A stretch of DNA of 64,000 nt from Polynucleobacter sp. (GTDB taxonomy: Bacteria > Pseudomonadota > Gammaproteobacteria > Burkholderiales > Burkholderiaceae_D): contig JAIPCX010000009.1 of NCBI GenBank assembly GCA_021737945.1, forward strand, positions 1-64,000. The letters run 5' to 3'. The notes under the pieces were generated by a model. The model was given only the letters and a program-made list of their open reading frames with translations, was not told the DNA's origin and made no database searches. Numbering within the stretch: position 1 is the first letter of the stretch; each line of letters begins with the position of its first letter. Positions 25,415 through 35,900 of this stretch are shown piece by piece. A program made the translations under genes and the position numbers.

Positions 25415-27252
25415 CGACGATGAGCGCCACGCAAGTCACACAAACTGCACACGCCACATTAGTTGGCGCAGCTACTTCGGCAGCTCCCACTGACAATCAC
25501 ATACAGAAGCCATCAGCAAAGCGTACCTCGCTGAACCACATGCTGCATGACTTTAAAACCGAATTACTCTGGGTTGCGATTTTTAGCTTAATCGCCAATC
25601 TGCTCACGCTCACACCTACGTTGTACATGTTGCAGGTGTTTGATCGCGTCATGCAAAGCCAAAACGAATTCACCCTCATCGCCTTAACAGTAATTTTGGT
25701 GATGTTTTTGTTGGTGATGGCCTTTGCCGAATTTATACGTTCTCGCTTGTTAGTGCGTGCCGGTATGCGGTTTGACGAATTAATGAATCGCCGCGTTTTC
25801 GCTGCCAGTTTTGATGCGCACACAGCGCATTCATCGCGCGATGGTTTGCAGGTATTTAACGAGCTCACACGCTTTCGGCAATTCGTCACCGGCAGCGGCA
25901 TCATCGCGCTGAGCGATATGCCGTGGTCAATCATTTATGTAGGTGTACTGTTTTTAATGCATCCGGTGTTGGGGTGGTTTGCTAGTGCCTTCACACTATT
26001 TCTTGCGGTGCAAGCGTGGGTGACACATCACACGAGTACGGCAGTGTTAGATGATGCCGTTAAACGCGAATCAGACAATCATCAATGGCTGGGTAGCAAA
26101 CTACGCAATGCCGATACCGTAGAAGCCATGGGCATGCTGCATTCATTGCGCAAGCAGTGGCAGCGCCGCTATCAGCAGTGGGTGCGTGTGCAAGAAGAGG
26201 CACAACATCGCCAAAGCACCATGGCAGCGGTTGCTAAATTTACTCAGTACACACAACAATCATTAATTTTGTCGGTCGGTGCATGGTTAGTCATTCATGG
26301 CGAGTTAAGCATCGGTGCCATGGTCGCGTCCAATCTGTTAATGGGCAACGCACTGCGCCCGATAGCTACGCTCGTCAAAACGTGGAAAGAATTCGCGCAT
26401 GCTCGTCATGCGTTAAATGAAGTCACCCATTTGCTCGATAACCATGCGCTGCATTCAACAACCCATAAAGCGAAGCACAATGCAGACAGCATACAAGGCC
26501 AGATCACGCTCCATCAATTCAGCGCTTACAAACCGCGGGTAGAAACAGACTGGGTTGATGCTCAGTTAGTTTTATCTTCAGAACATGACCCAAGCAAACG
26601 GCTACTGCACGAACTCGATATTGAATTTAACAGCGGCGAAATCGTCGCCATCATCGGCCCATCCGGCGCAGGTAAATCTACGCTCTTGCGCTGCATGTTA
26701 GGCATATGGCCAATCACCACCGGTAGCATCAAACTTGATGGCATACCTGTCGAAGACTGGTCTCGCACAGAGTTAGGTGCATGCATCGGTTACTTGCCGC
26801 AAGAGCCCGAGCTGTTCAACGGCAGCATCGCAGAAAACATTTGTAGGTTTTCAAACAACGATCAGGCGTTTGATTCAGCCGCCATTGTTGAAGCCGCACA
26901 GCGCGCCGATATTCATCAAATAATTTTGCGCTTACCGAATGGCTACGACACTTCGATAGGTGTCGCAGGTCAGTTGCTATCCGCCGGTCAACGACAACGC
27001 TTAGCATTAGCGCGTGCTTTGTATAACTCGCCCGATCTTATTTTGCTGGATGAGCCCAACGCTAATTTAGACGATGCCGGTGAAGCCGCGCTCGCAAAAA
27101 GCTTATGCGCTTTAAAAGCCCTAGGTAAAACCGTATTCATGGTTTTGCATCAGCGCAGCTTGCTGCAATTAGCCGATCGCGTGTTGGTACTTGAAGCCGG
27201 GCACGTTAAAGCCTTCGGTAAATTTGAAATCACTTCTGCAACGGCGAGCTAA
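25411..27252 (+). CDS. Type I secretion ABC transporter, PrtD family (second of a tandem pair)
   Basis: A 613-residue protein with the same architecture as its upstream neighbour. The N-terminal membrane domain includes LWVAIFSLIANLLTLTPTLYMLQVFDRV. The ATPase has Walker A GPSGAGKSTLL, a slightly altered signature LSAGQRQRLALARA and Walker B LILLDEPNANLDD. The start overlaps the first copy by 4 bases and the HlyD gene follows after 6 bases. Two PrtD-type subunits in tandem suggest a heterodimeric exporter, although two separate homodimers are possible. Confidence 0.9.
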   Translation: MTTMSATQVTQTAHATLVGAATSAAPTDNHIQKPSAKRTSLNHMLHDFKTELLWVAIFSLIANLLTLTPTLYMLQVFDRVMQSQNEFTLIALTVILVMFLLVMAFAEFIRSRLLVRAGMRFDELMNRRVFAASFDAHTAHSSRDGLQVFNELTRFRQFVTGSGIIALSDMPWSIIYVGVLFLMHPVLGWFASAFTLFLAVQAWVTHHTSTAVLDDAVKRESDNHQWLGSKLRNADTVEAMGMLHSLRKQWQRRYQQWVRVQEEAQHRQSTMAAVAKFTQYTQQSLILSVGAWLVIHGELSIGAMVASNLLMGNALRPIATLVKTWKEFAHARHALNEVTHLLDNHALHSTTHKAKHNADSIQGQITLHQFSAYKPRVETDWVDAQLVLSSEHDPSKRLLHELDIEFNSGEIVAIIGPSGAGKSTLLRCMLGIWPITTGSIKLDGIPVEDWSRTELGACIGYLPQEPELFNGSIAENICRFSNNDQAFDSAAIVEAAQRADIHQIILRLPNGYDTSIGVAGQLLSAGQRQRLALARALYNSPDLILLDEPNANLDDAGEAALAKSLCALKALGKTVFMVLHQRSLLQLADRVLVLEAGHVKAFGKFEITSATAS

Positions 27253-27258
27253 CTCATC

Positions 27259-28659
27259 ATGAACCAGCCCATCGTTCAACAACCCACCTCTAGCCAGCTA
27301 TTAGCGCGGCCTGGAGATAAACCAAACACAAGCATTGACGAAGACAGCGTCGCATTTAGCGCGGCGCTCCAAGCCGATACACGATCCATCATTCGTTTAG
27401 GGTTTTGGACTCTTATCGTTGGTCTGAGTGCATTTTTTGTATGGGCCGGTTTTGCGCCGCTGGATGAAGGCGTGCCTATCTCTGCCACCGTATCCATCGA
27501 AACCAAACGTAAAACCATTCAGCATTTAAATGGCGGCATCGTAGAAAAAGTCGTCGTGCAAGAAGGTCAGCAAGTCAAAGCCGGCGATTTACTCGTCGAG
27601 CTCAATGAAGGCAACACTCGCGCCAACTTTGAATCCATCCGCCAAAACTATCTTGCTCAGCGCGCTGCAGAAAGCCGCTTACAAGCAGAAGTGTCCGGCC
27701 ACCCACAAATCGAATTTCATCCTGATTTGATGGTCGCTGCAAACGATCCTATCGTCAAACAGCACATCAACACACAAACACAATTATTTACTGCTCGCAG
27801 AAATGCGCTGCAAAGCGAACTCAGCGCCATCAAAGAAAATATCGCGGCAATGAATGCGCAATTAGCCGGTATTGATTCGCAACTGATTAGCCGCAAACTG
27901 CAAGCCGATAAACAATCCGAGCAATTAAAAAACATTCGTGAATTAGCGCGGGAAGGCTATGCACCAGCCAACAATGTTTTGCAGATGGAGCAAACACAAG
28001 CCGAGTTACGTGCACTGTTTGCTGATCTCAAAGCCAGTAAATTAAAAACTCAGCGCGCCATCGCTGAAATGCACATGCGTGAAGCGCAGCGTACACAAGA
28101 GTCGTTAAAAGAATCTGCTGCGCAACTCGCCGAGGTGAGAAAAGAAGTTCAAGCCGGAAAAGAAAAACTTTCTGCATCGGGTGACGAACTCGCCCGCGTA
28201 AAAATCACCGCACCGGTCGATGGCCAAGTCGTAGGCATCACCATTGCATCAGTGGGTGGAGTAGTTACCCCCGGGCAAAAGCTTATGGATATCGTGCCCG
28301 ATAGCGAAGGTGTGGTACTAGATGCCAAGATACAACCACAATTAATTGATCGAGTGAAACCTGGCGACACAGCCAGCGTGCGTTTCTCTTCCTTTGCGCA
28401 TTCACCGCAATTAGTGGTGGATGCAAACGTTCGTTCAATCTCTAAAGACGCGGTAATGGAAACTACTCCAGCAGGTAATGTCGCGTATTACACCGCGCGT
28501 GTACAAATTACTGCCGAGGGATTAAAACAATTAGGCCAACATAATCTACAGCCCGGTATGCCGGCTGAGATAGTAATTAAAACTGGAGAGCGGTCGTTAT
28601 TAACTTATTTGCTGCACCCGCTATTAAAGCGGGTGGCAGGGGCGATGACGGAGGAGTGA
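27259..28659 (+). CDS. HlyD-family periplasmic adaptor (type I secretion, first set)
   Basis: A 466-residue membrane fusion protein. One N-terminal membrane helix (FWTLIVGLSAFFVWAGFAPL) is followed by a lipoyl half (IQHLNGGIVEKVVVQEGQQV), a long coiled-coil hairpin (about residues 120-300) and the second lipoyl and beta-barrel part (VDGQVVGITIASVGGVVTPG). It links the PrtD exporter to a TolC channel. It is the last gene of the prtD-prtD-hlyD operon and converges on the oxygenase gene with no space between stops. Confidence 0.92.
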   Translation: MNQPIVQQPTSSQLLARPGDKPNTSIDEDSVAFSAALQADTRSIIRLGFWTLIVGLSAFFVWAGFAPLDEGVPISATVSIETKRKTIQHLNGGIVEKVVVQEGQQVKAGDLLVELNEGNTRANFESIRQNYLAQRAAESRLQAEVSGHPQIEFHPDLMVAANDPIVKQHINTQTQLFTARRNALQSELSAIKENIAAMNAQLAGIDSQLISRKLQADKQSEQLKNIRELAREGYAPANNVLQMEQTQAELRALFADLKASKLKTQRAIAEMHMREAQRTQESLKESAAQLAEVRKEVQAGKEKLSASGDELARVKITAPVDGQVVGITIASVGGVVTPGQKLMDIVPDSEGVVLDAKIQPQLIDRVKPGDTASVRFSSFAHSPQLVVDANVRSISKDAVMETTPAGNVAYYTARVQITAEGLKQLGQHNLQPGMPAEIVIKTGERSLLTYLLHPLLKRVAGAMTEE

Positions 28660-29241
28660 TTACGTCTTAACGCTGTCGAACAAGGCGCGTTTATTGAGAT
28701 TCATGGCAACCACTACGCGACGTCCTTCGGTTTCTGGAACTTCATGCACCAAAATACCCGGGAATAACACCAACATGTTGGGCTTAGGCTTCACATGCAT
28801 TTTTTTAGCAAAAATAATCGGTGCGCTGTCTTCGTGGGCTTCCAGATAAATCACTGCACTAAACTCAGACGGAAAATGATTATGAATTTGCGTGTAATTA
28901 GATTTGTCGTAAATCGCGCCCCAGCAATCAGTAACCACCAACTCTAGATTCAGTGATTGAAGGTTGGCTGATAAATGCGATTTACTCACTTCCTGTGCAA
29001 TGGTCACGACCGAATCAGTTAAGGGTGAAAATTTAGGATTCAGTAAATGGCTATGCCACGGACTCATGTACGCCGATTTGACATTTGAAAAGGTAGATTC
29101 TGGGTGCGAGATTCGTAGCTCTTCAATGCCTTCGCGCGCGCGGTCAAGCTGCGGCTTAATCAGAGTGAGATCGCATATAAACACAGGAAGTTCTGCGCTG
29201 ACTTCCACGGTACGGATTTGGACTTTATCGGAGGGTGACAT
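28660..29241 (-). CDS. Putative 2OG-Fe(II) oxygenase (PF13759-like)
   Basis: A 193-residue protein with a jelly-roll oxygenase pattern. The iron ligands are probably the histidines of TQIHNHFPSEFSAVIYL (residues near 125) and the later FPGILVHEVPET, followed by an arginine in GRRVVVAMNL that would bind 2-oxoglutarate. This resembles the putative 2OG-Fe(II) oxygenase family PF13759. The target is unknown. It lies between two secretion sets and immediately upstream of the giant repeat gene, so protein or glycan hydroxylation is conceivable but unproven. Confidence 0.72.
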   Translation of the reverse strand: MSPSDKVQIRTVEVSAELPVFICDLTLIKPQLDRAREGIEELRISHPESTFSNVKSAYMSPWHSHLLNPKFSPLTDSVVTIAQEVSKSHLSANLQSLNLELVVTDCWGAIYDKSNYTQIHNHFPSEFSAVIYLEAHEDSAPIIFAKKMHVKPKPNMLVLFPGILVHEVPETEGRRVVVAMNLNKRALFDSVKT

Positions 29242-29540
29242 TGCGTGAATTAACTAAACTAAAAAAAGAGGGAAAGATTGTAATTCGAAAAAATGCTTAC
29301 TTGCCTGTTTGTAGACAGATTTTGCGATTTAGTGTCAAAAAATCAAATAGCAATTCAATAATTACGTTTTTGTAATTCATGGCCAACTACAACTGGCTTG
29401 ATAATTGCAAAACATTGCTTACGTTGAACAAAGAATGACCAATAAAGTGCTTTATTTACCAAATTAGCTATATTTATTGATTTATTCTGGCGCAACATAA
29501 AGAAGCCAGATTAATTCGTTGTTTTTACGCTGTTTATTGG

Positions 29541-29561
29541 TGCGATCTACGTTAGATCGCA
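29541..29561. promoter_or_regulatory. 9-bp perfect palindrome upstream of the giant repeat gene
   Basis: TGCGATCTA at 29541-29549 and TAGATCGCA at 29553-29561 are exact inverted copies with a 3-base spacer. The site is about 200 bases upstream of the promoter-like pair. It has the form of a dimeric regulator's operator. No matching regulator gene is present in the window. Confidence 0.55.
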
Positions 29562-29760
29562 TTAGATAAGGGCGAAAGGCAGGAAACAGGTGAAAAATCA
29601 GAAAAAGTTGATTTTTTATATATATGAATAATTTAATAATACTGAAATATTATGTCGATAAAATTCAAGGAACTAACCGAAGACCGATCATTCAATTATT
29701 AATCAATGAATTACATAGTCTCAATTTACACACAAACTGACCGATAAAGCGATTTACTAG

Positions 29761-29789
29761 TTGCGTGATGAAATTCATGTTGCTATAGT
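29761..29789 (+). promoter_or_regulatory. Sigma-70-like promoter for the giant repeat gene
   Basis: TTGCGT at 29761-29766 and TATAGT at 29784-29789 are 17 bases apart. Initiation near 29796 would put the hairpin GGAGGG/CCCTCC (29797-29811) at the extreme 5' end of the mRNA, giving a leader of about 135 bases. Confidence 0.5.
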
Positions 29790-29796
29790 GCAAGTT

Positions 29797-29811
29797 GGAG
29801 GGATGCCCTCC
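29797..29811 (+). promoter_or_regulatory. 5'-end stem-loop of the giant gene mRNA
   Basis: GGAGGG (29797-29802) pairs with CCCTCC (29806-29811) around a 3-base loop. It is GC-rich in an otherwise AT-rich leader and falls at the predicted transcript start. A terminal hairpin of this kind can protect mRNA from 5'-dependent decay, which would suit a very long surface-protein message. The role is inferred. Confidence 0.4.
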
Positions 29812-29930
29812 GGCTTTGATATTGGGCGTCTCTATTTGCTTTACCTAAAAATTTGAATACTTTGCAGTAAGAATTAGCAGTCCCGAATAGCTGAACATCA
29901 TTAAAAAATAACTCTTTAAGCGAGAAACAA

Positions 29931-32900
29931 ATGGCTACTACATCAACGTCAATTTCGAACCTGACGCAAGCGCTAATCACCGCATTAACAACGGCTGATA
30001 TCGTGGATTTAACAGCAGTTCAGGCAGGAACTTTCTCGGCTACTCAAGCGAGTTACCTGTCAGCAACTCAGATTGCTGCATTCGAAAATGACGACATTGC
30101 GAAATTAACGCTGTCGAATCTGTCAGCCTCGCAAGTAGCTGGCATTACCAAAGATCAGTCGCCAGTCCTTTCCGCGGCTCAAGTTGCTGCGATTGGCGCA
30201 AGCGCCATCAGCGGTATGGTTACCGCAGCATTCTCAACATTGACCACCACGCAAACCGTGGCGTTGACGACAGCGCAAATCGCTGGTCTGTCCGCTACGC
30301 AAATGGGCGTGATGACGGAAGATCAACTCGGCAAAATCACTGCAGCGCAAATCGCTAGGGTTCCAGTCGCTTCATTGCAGGCAATGAGCACAGCGCAAAT
30401 CAGCTTCCTGAACACAGCATCTGTATCGGGTCTGACTACTGCGCAAGTTAAAGGTATCTACACAAACCAGATCGGTGCACTCGATACACGTATCGTCGCT
30501 GCGTTGACAACGGCGCAAATCACCGCGCTATCGAATGACAACATCGCCGCGGGTTTAAGCACAGCGCAAATCGTTTCGATGGCGGCCACGCAAATCGCTA
30601 GCTTGGCGACAGCGCAACTATCGAAATTCACTACGTTGCAAATGTTGGCGCTGGAAACAACGGACCTCAATGCGTTGACCACAGCCCAAGTAATCGCGCT
30701 GGCAACTGACCAAACGCGCGCGCTGGCAACCAACCAAGTTGCTGCGCTCAACACCAAGCAAGTCAACACGCTGGCTACCAAAAACATCTACACACTAACA
30801 ACTGATCAAGTCGCTGCATTGACTACAGTCCAGGTGCTTGGTTTGGCTACGTCACAAATAGCAGCATTTGAAACGCATCAAGTGGCGGCAATTTCCGACG
30901 CAGACATTGCTATTCTGACTACAGCTCAAGTATCTGCGTTCGAAACGAAAGACATCGCTGGTGGTTTGGTTACTAGCCAAATCGCTGCACTTTTGACTTC
31001 GCAAATCGCTGCTATGAGCACAGCGCAAGTCACTAGACTGACAACAATACAAGTTCAAACACTCGCCGCAGCCGATATCGCTGCCATGAGTACAGCCCAA
31101 GTCGCCTCGCTCGGCACCGATCACTTCGTCGCTATGACCACTGACCAAGTGGCAGCGATTACTACACTGGGTGTTGTAAATCTTCAGACAGCCGACGTTG
31201 CTGCCTTGACTACCTCTTCTATTGTTGCACTGAGCTCATCGCAAGTCGCTGTGTTGACAACCGCGGGTCTGGGTGTTTTGAGCACAGCTCAAACGGCTGC
31301 CATAGAAACACGTGATATTGCTGTTTTGAATACAGCACAAATCGCTGCACTCAGAACTTTCAACGTTTCTACGTTGACCACTGATCAATTAGTTGCACTG
31401 ACTACGTCGCAGATTTCTTCTGTTACAACAGCGGCGCTGATTTCAATTGCGACTGCAAACATTTCGGCGATTGATGCGGCAGATGTCGCAAGAATGACTA
31501 CCGCACAAATCGCGGCTTTAACTACAAACCAAGCTGCTGCTATGTCAACGGCGCAATTCGCTGCGTTGACCACAGTGCAAATTAGCAGAGTAACCACCGC
31601 TGACTTAGCTCAGTTTGGTACTGACGACGTTGCTGTTCTCGCATCGAGCCAAATCGCTAATCTGACTACAGCACAAATAACGTCAATGTCATCAACCCAA
31701 GTCAGCAATTTTGTTGATTCGGGCATTTCGTCATTGAATACACTGCAAATCGCTTCACTCGCCACGACTCAAATGTCGGGCCTGACAACGTCACAAATCG
31801 TTGCGCTGAGCACAGCGCAAGTGGCTTCAGTAAGTACGCTCAACATATCGTTGCTGCAAACCAGCCAGATCGCTTCGATTGAAACTCGCGATGTGGCTCA
31901 GTTAACGACAAGACAGATTCAAAGTTTGGGCAGTGCTCAAATCAATGTTATGTCGACCGCTCAAGTCGGTGCTCTTAAAACTGCGCAGGTAAGAGCGATC
32001 GAAACAGTTGATGTCAATGGATTCTCTACAGCCCAGATGGTGGCGTTGTCGACTGCTCAAGTCACTGCCCTGGCAACTTCGCAACTTCTGTTGTTGAACA
32101 CATTGCAGATCTCAGCAATGGAAACCCGTGATGTAGCTGCCATGGGTACAGCGCAAATTTCGCGTATCAGTTCGTTGCAGTTGTCTTCTATGACAACCGA
32201 TCAGTTGAACTCACTCAGCACTCTCAGCCTGTCAGTGCTGCAAACAGCCGCTACTTCAGGCATGACAACAGCTCAGGTTTCTGCGTTTACAACTACACAA
32301 GTTAGAGCCCTGACCACCATTCAAATCGCGACCTTTGGCTCGGCGCAATACGCTGCATTGCCAACCGCATCGTTGTCGTTGTTTGGTACAGCTCAGTTAG
32401 CAACGGTTACTACGGCAAATATCGCTGGTCTGACCACCGACCAAATCGCTGCATTGTCGGCTACACAAGTCGCCAACTTGACTACTAGTCAGTTAAATGC
32501 AATGTCCACGAGCCAGATTCGTGCGATTGAAACAGCTGACTTCACGTCATTAACAACCCGTCAAATCGCCAGCTTATCAACGGACGACGTTGTCGCCCTC
32601 AGAACTAACCAAATTAGCTTGCTCAACACCGCCCAGATCGGTCTGTTGGCAACTAATGGTATCGCAAACTTAACGACCGACCAGTTGGTAGCACTGAGCG
32701 CCACTCAGTTCGCTAATTTGGCAACCAAGCAAATCGTCACTTTGGCCTCAAACCAAGTCGCTGCGATTGAAACAGCCGATATCGGTTCGGTAACTACCGC
32801 AGGCATCTCCACCATTACAACCGCAGCTATCGTTGGTTTGACAACGGCGCAAATGGTTGCGATGACAGCAGCTCAACTCAGCGCACTCAAAACAGCTCAG

Positions 32901-35900
32901 TTCTCACTGCTAACAACGGACGATTTAGTCGCGATTGAAACAGCTGATATTTCTAGCCTGACTACAGCGCAACTGCGTACACTGGGTTCCGCTTCAGTGA
33001 GCGTATTGTCGGTTGAGCAGATCGCTAAAGTAACAACAGCGCAAGTTTCTGGCCTTACAACGGCAGCATTGCAGGGATTGACCACTGCGGGCGCATCAAC
33101 ATTGACAGCGGCGCAAGTAGGAGTAATGTCAACCGCGCAGTTCATCTACATGACCAGCGCTCAAGGTAACGCGTTGGGTACAGCGGCAATAGCTGGATTG
33201 ACTACGGCCCAAATGTCGGCTTTCTTATTAAATACAACCTCAACGATTGCTTTAGCTACGGCTCAATTTTCGTCGATTACAACAGCCAACATGGCTTTGT
33301 TCAGTACGTTGAACTTGACGAACATGACAACGGCGCCGTTGAATTCGCTGACTAATTACGGCACGAATCAGGTAGCTGCAATCAATACCTTTGCAATGTC
33401 GGCCATTAGTAGCGGTGCCATGAACACCATGACTACCGCGCAAGTGGGTACTTTATCTACAGCACAAGTTGCAGTGCTGAATACTGCAGCGATCAGCTTC
33501 GGTGTAACAACAGCCCAATTGGCATCGTTGTCTGCAACACAAGTAGCTAACTTGTCTACCGCAACTATCGCTACCCTGGCTTCGAACCAAGTTGCAGGTA
33601 TCGAAACAGCTGACATTGGTAGCTTGACTACCCGTCAACTCGCTGCGTTGACAACAGCAACAGCGCTGGGCTTGACCACAGACCAAATCGTTAACCTGAC
33701 CACGGATCAATTCGGCGCCCTCAAAACAGCGCAAATGATCGCGTTGACTACAGCACAAATCCGCGCATTAGAAACGCGTGATGTGGCTGCTTTGTCCACA
33801 GCTCAGATCGTCGCATTTAGTTCCGGTCAAATGGTGCTGGGCTTGAGTACTGCTCAACTGGGTGTGCTCTCAGCGTCGCAAATCGCAGTAATCACTACCG
33901 ACGACATCAGTGTTATGACGACTACTCAGTTCGCTGGCTTCTCGGCAGCGCAAGTGGGCTCGTTGGTAACTGCAGAAATCAACGTGATGGCTTCAGCGCA
34001 GATCGGTGCCTTGGCAACATCTGCAATCAGCAGCCTGACAACAGCAGCGATGACATTCATCTCAACTGATTCGCTCAAGGGCCTGACAACAGACCAAGTG
34101 GTCGCCTTGAATACGACGCAGATTGGTTCGATCACCACAGCGCAAGTAACCTTCCTGACCTCAGCGCAAATCGGCGCGATCGAAACAGCCGATATCGTTG
34201 GTTTGGAAACAAGAGACATCGCAGCACTCACGTCTAACCAGGTTGCTGGTCTGACCACATCGCAGTTCGTGGGCATGGCAGCAGGTCAAATCTCGGCAAT
34301 CACTACCGATGACATCAACCTATCGTTCACCACACTTCAGGTCGCAGGTTTGTCAGCTGCTCAAGTAGCTAGCTTGTCGACAGCGCAGTTTTCAGCGATG
34401 ACGTCGTCGCAGTTCCGTGCAATCGAAACAATCGACTTCTCCAGCCTGACCACAGCGCAGATCAGCACATTTAGCTCGTTCGCACTCGCTAACTTAGTTA
34501 CAGACCAGTTAAGGGTGATGACAACGGCGCAGATCGCTAGCTTGGGTACAGCAGTAGTAAGTGCATTGACTTCGGATGAAGCGGTTGCACTGTCAACGGC
34601 TCAGCTGTCGTCATTAACCACTGCACAAGTTGTTGCTATTGGTTCATATCCAATCTCGTGGTTCAACACAGCTAATATGTCTAGCCTGACTACTGCTCAA
34701 ATCGGGGTGTTGACTACACAGCAAATTAACAATCTGACCACCGAGCAAATTGCTCAGTTAAGCGCAACACAGGCAGGTGTGATTACTACTGTCCAAACCA
34801 CAGGTATTACAAGTCGTGAAGTGTCAGTAATGAACACTGCTCAGATTTCCGCGCTTACAACAGCTGCAATAAGCGCTGTGTCAAGCTACGGTATCTCGGG
34901 CATTACAACCACTCAGGTTGGTGGAATAAATACTGCTCAGATCGGCGCCTTGACCACGTATCAGTTCAGCCTTGTCAACACTGCGCAATTCGCTGCATTA
35001 GGTACCGCTCAGATGAGTGTCCTGTCGACAGCGGCTATCACAGTCATTGATTCGGTAGACTTTGCAGCCTTGTCTTCCGCGCAGATTAGTGCGCTAAGTG
35101 TTGGTGCAATCGCAGCGATGACCACACAGCAAGTGTTTGGTTTGAGTAGTGACATCATTGGCCTTACAACAGCCCAAATCGTTGCCTTAACCACTGCAGC
35201 AGCAGCTAACTTGACGACTGATCAGTTCAACCAGTTCGGTACTGCTCAAATCGCAGCATTTGAAACTCGCGATCTGATACAAATTGCCTCAGCCGCAATC
35301 ACTGTGTTGGAAAGCGTGCAGTTCGGCGTTTTGAACACTGCACAAGTGGCAATATTGACTACACAACAAGTGTTTAGCATTAGTAGTGCTGAAGTTGTTG
35401 GCTTAACAACTGATGCCATCGTAACATTGAGTACAGCGCAGTTTGCTGGCATGTCAACTAATCAGTTCTTAAGCCTGACTACTGCGCAGCTGGCCGCAAT
35501 CGAAACACGCGATTTGGTTCAAGTCCTAAGTAGCGGTATTGCTGGTTTAACTAGCTCGCAGTTGTCCGTGCTGACTACAGATCAAGTTTCGCGCTTGACG
35601 TCTATTCAAGTTTCAGCAATTGAAAGCGCTGATATAGTTGGCATGACGACAGCTCAGTTGGCATCCCTAACGACTGTTAACGTCAGTGGGATTGCAACGC
35701 AAAATATCCAGAATTTGACGACAGCTCAGATCTCTGGCTTCAGCACTACAGCCATCGCTGGAATGTTGGTGAGTCAGATTGCTGCGATCGAATCAATCGA
35801 TGCTGCCAAGTTAACTACTGACCAGTTGGTAGCATTGACTACAGCTCAGTTCTCCGCTGTTGTGTCTCAGGCTATCTATGGTTTCACAACGAATCAGATA

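Larger units (their letters stand above)
29242..29930. other. 689-bp AT-rich leader region of the giant repeat gene
   Basis: No gene is supported. The region carries several inverted repeats: the 9-bp palindrome at 29541-29561, a second one with AAAAATCA at 29593-29600 and TGATTTTT at 29609-29616 (weak hairpin followed by T residues), and the hairpin at 29797-29811. A promoter-like pair is seen at 29761-29789. Such a long upstream region suggests regulated, high-level expression of the 9.4-kb gene and separates it from the divergent oxygenase gene. Confidence 0.6.
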
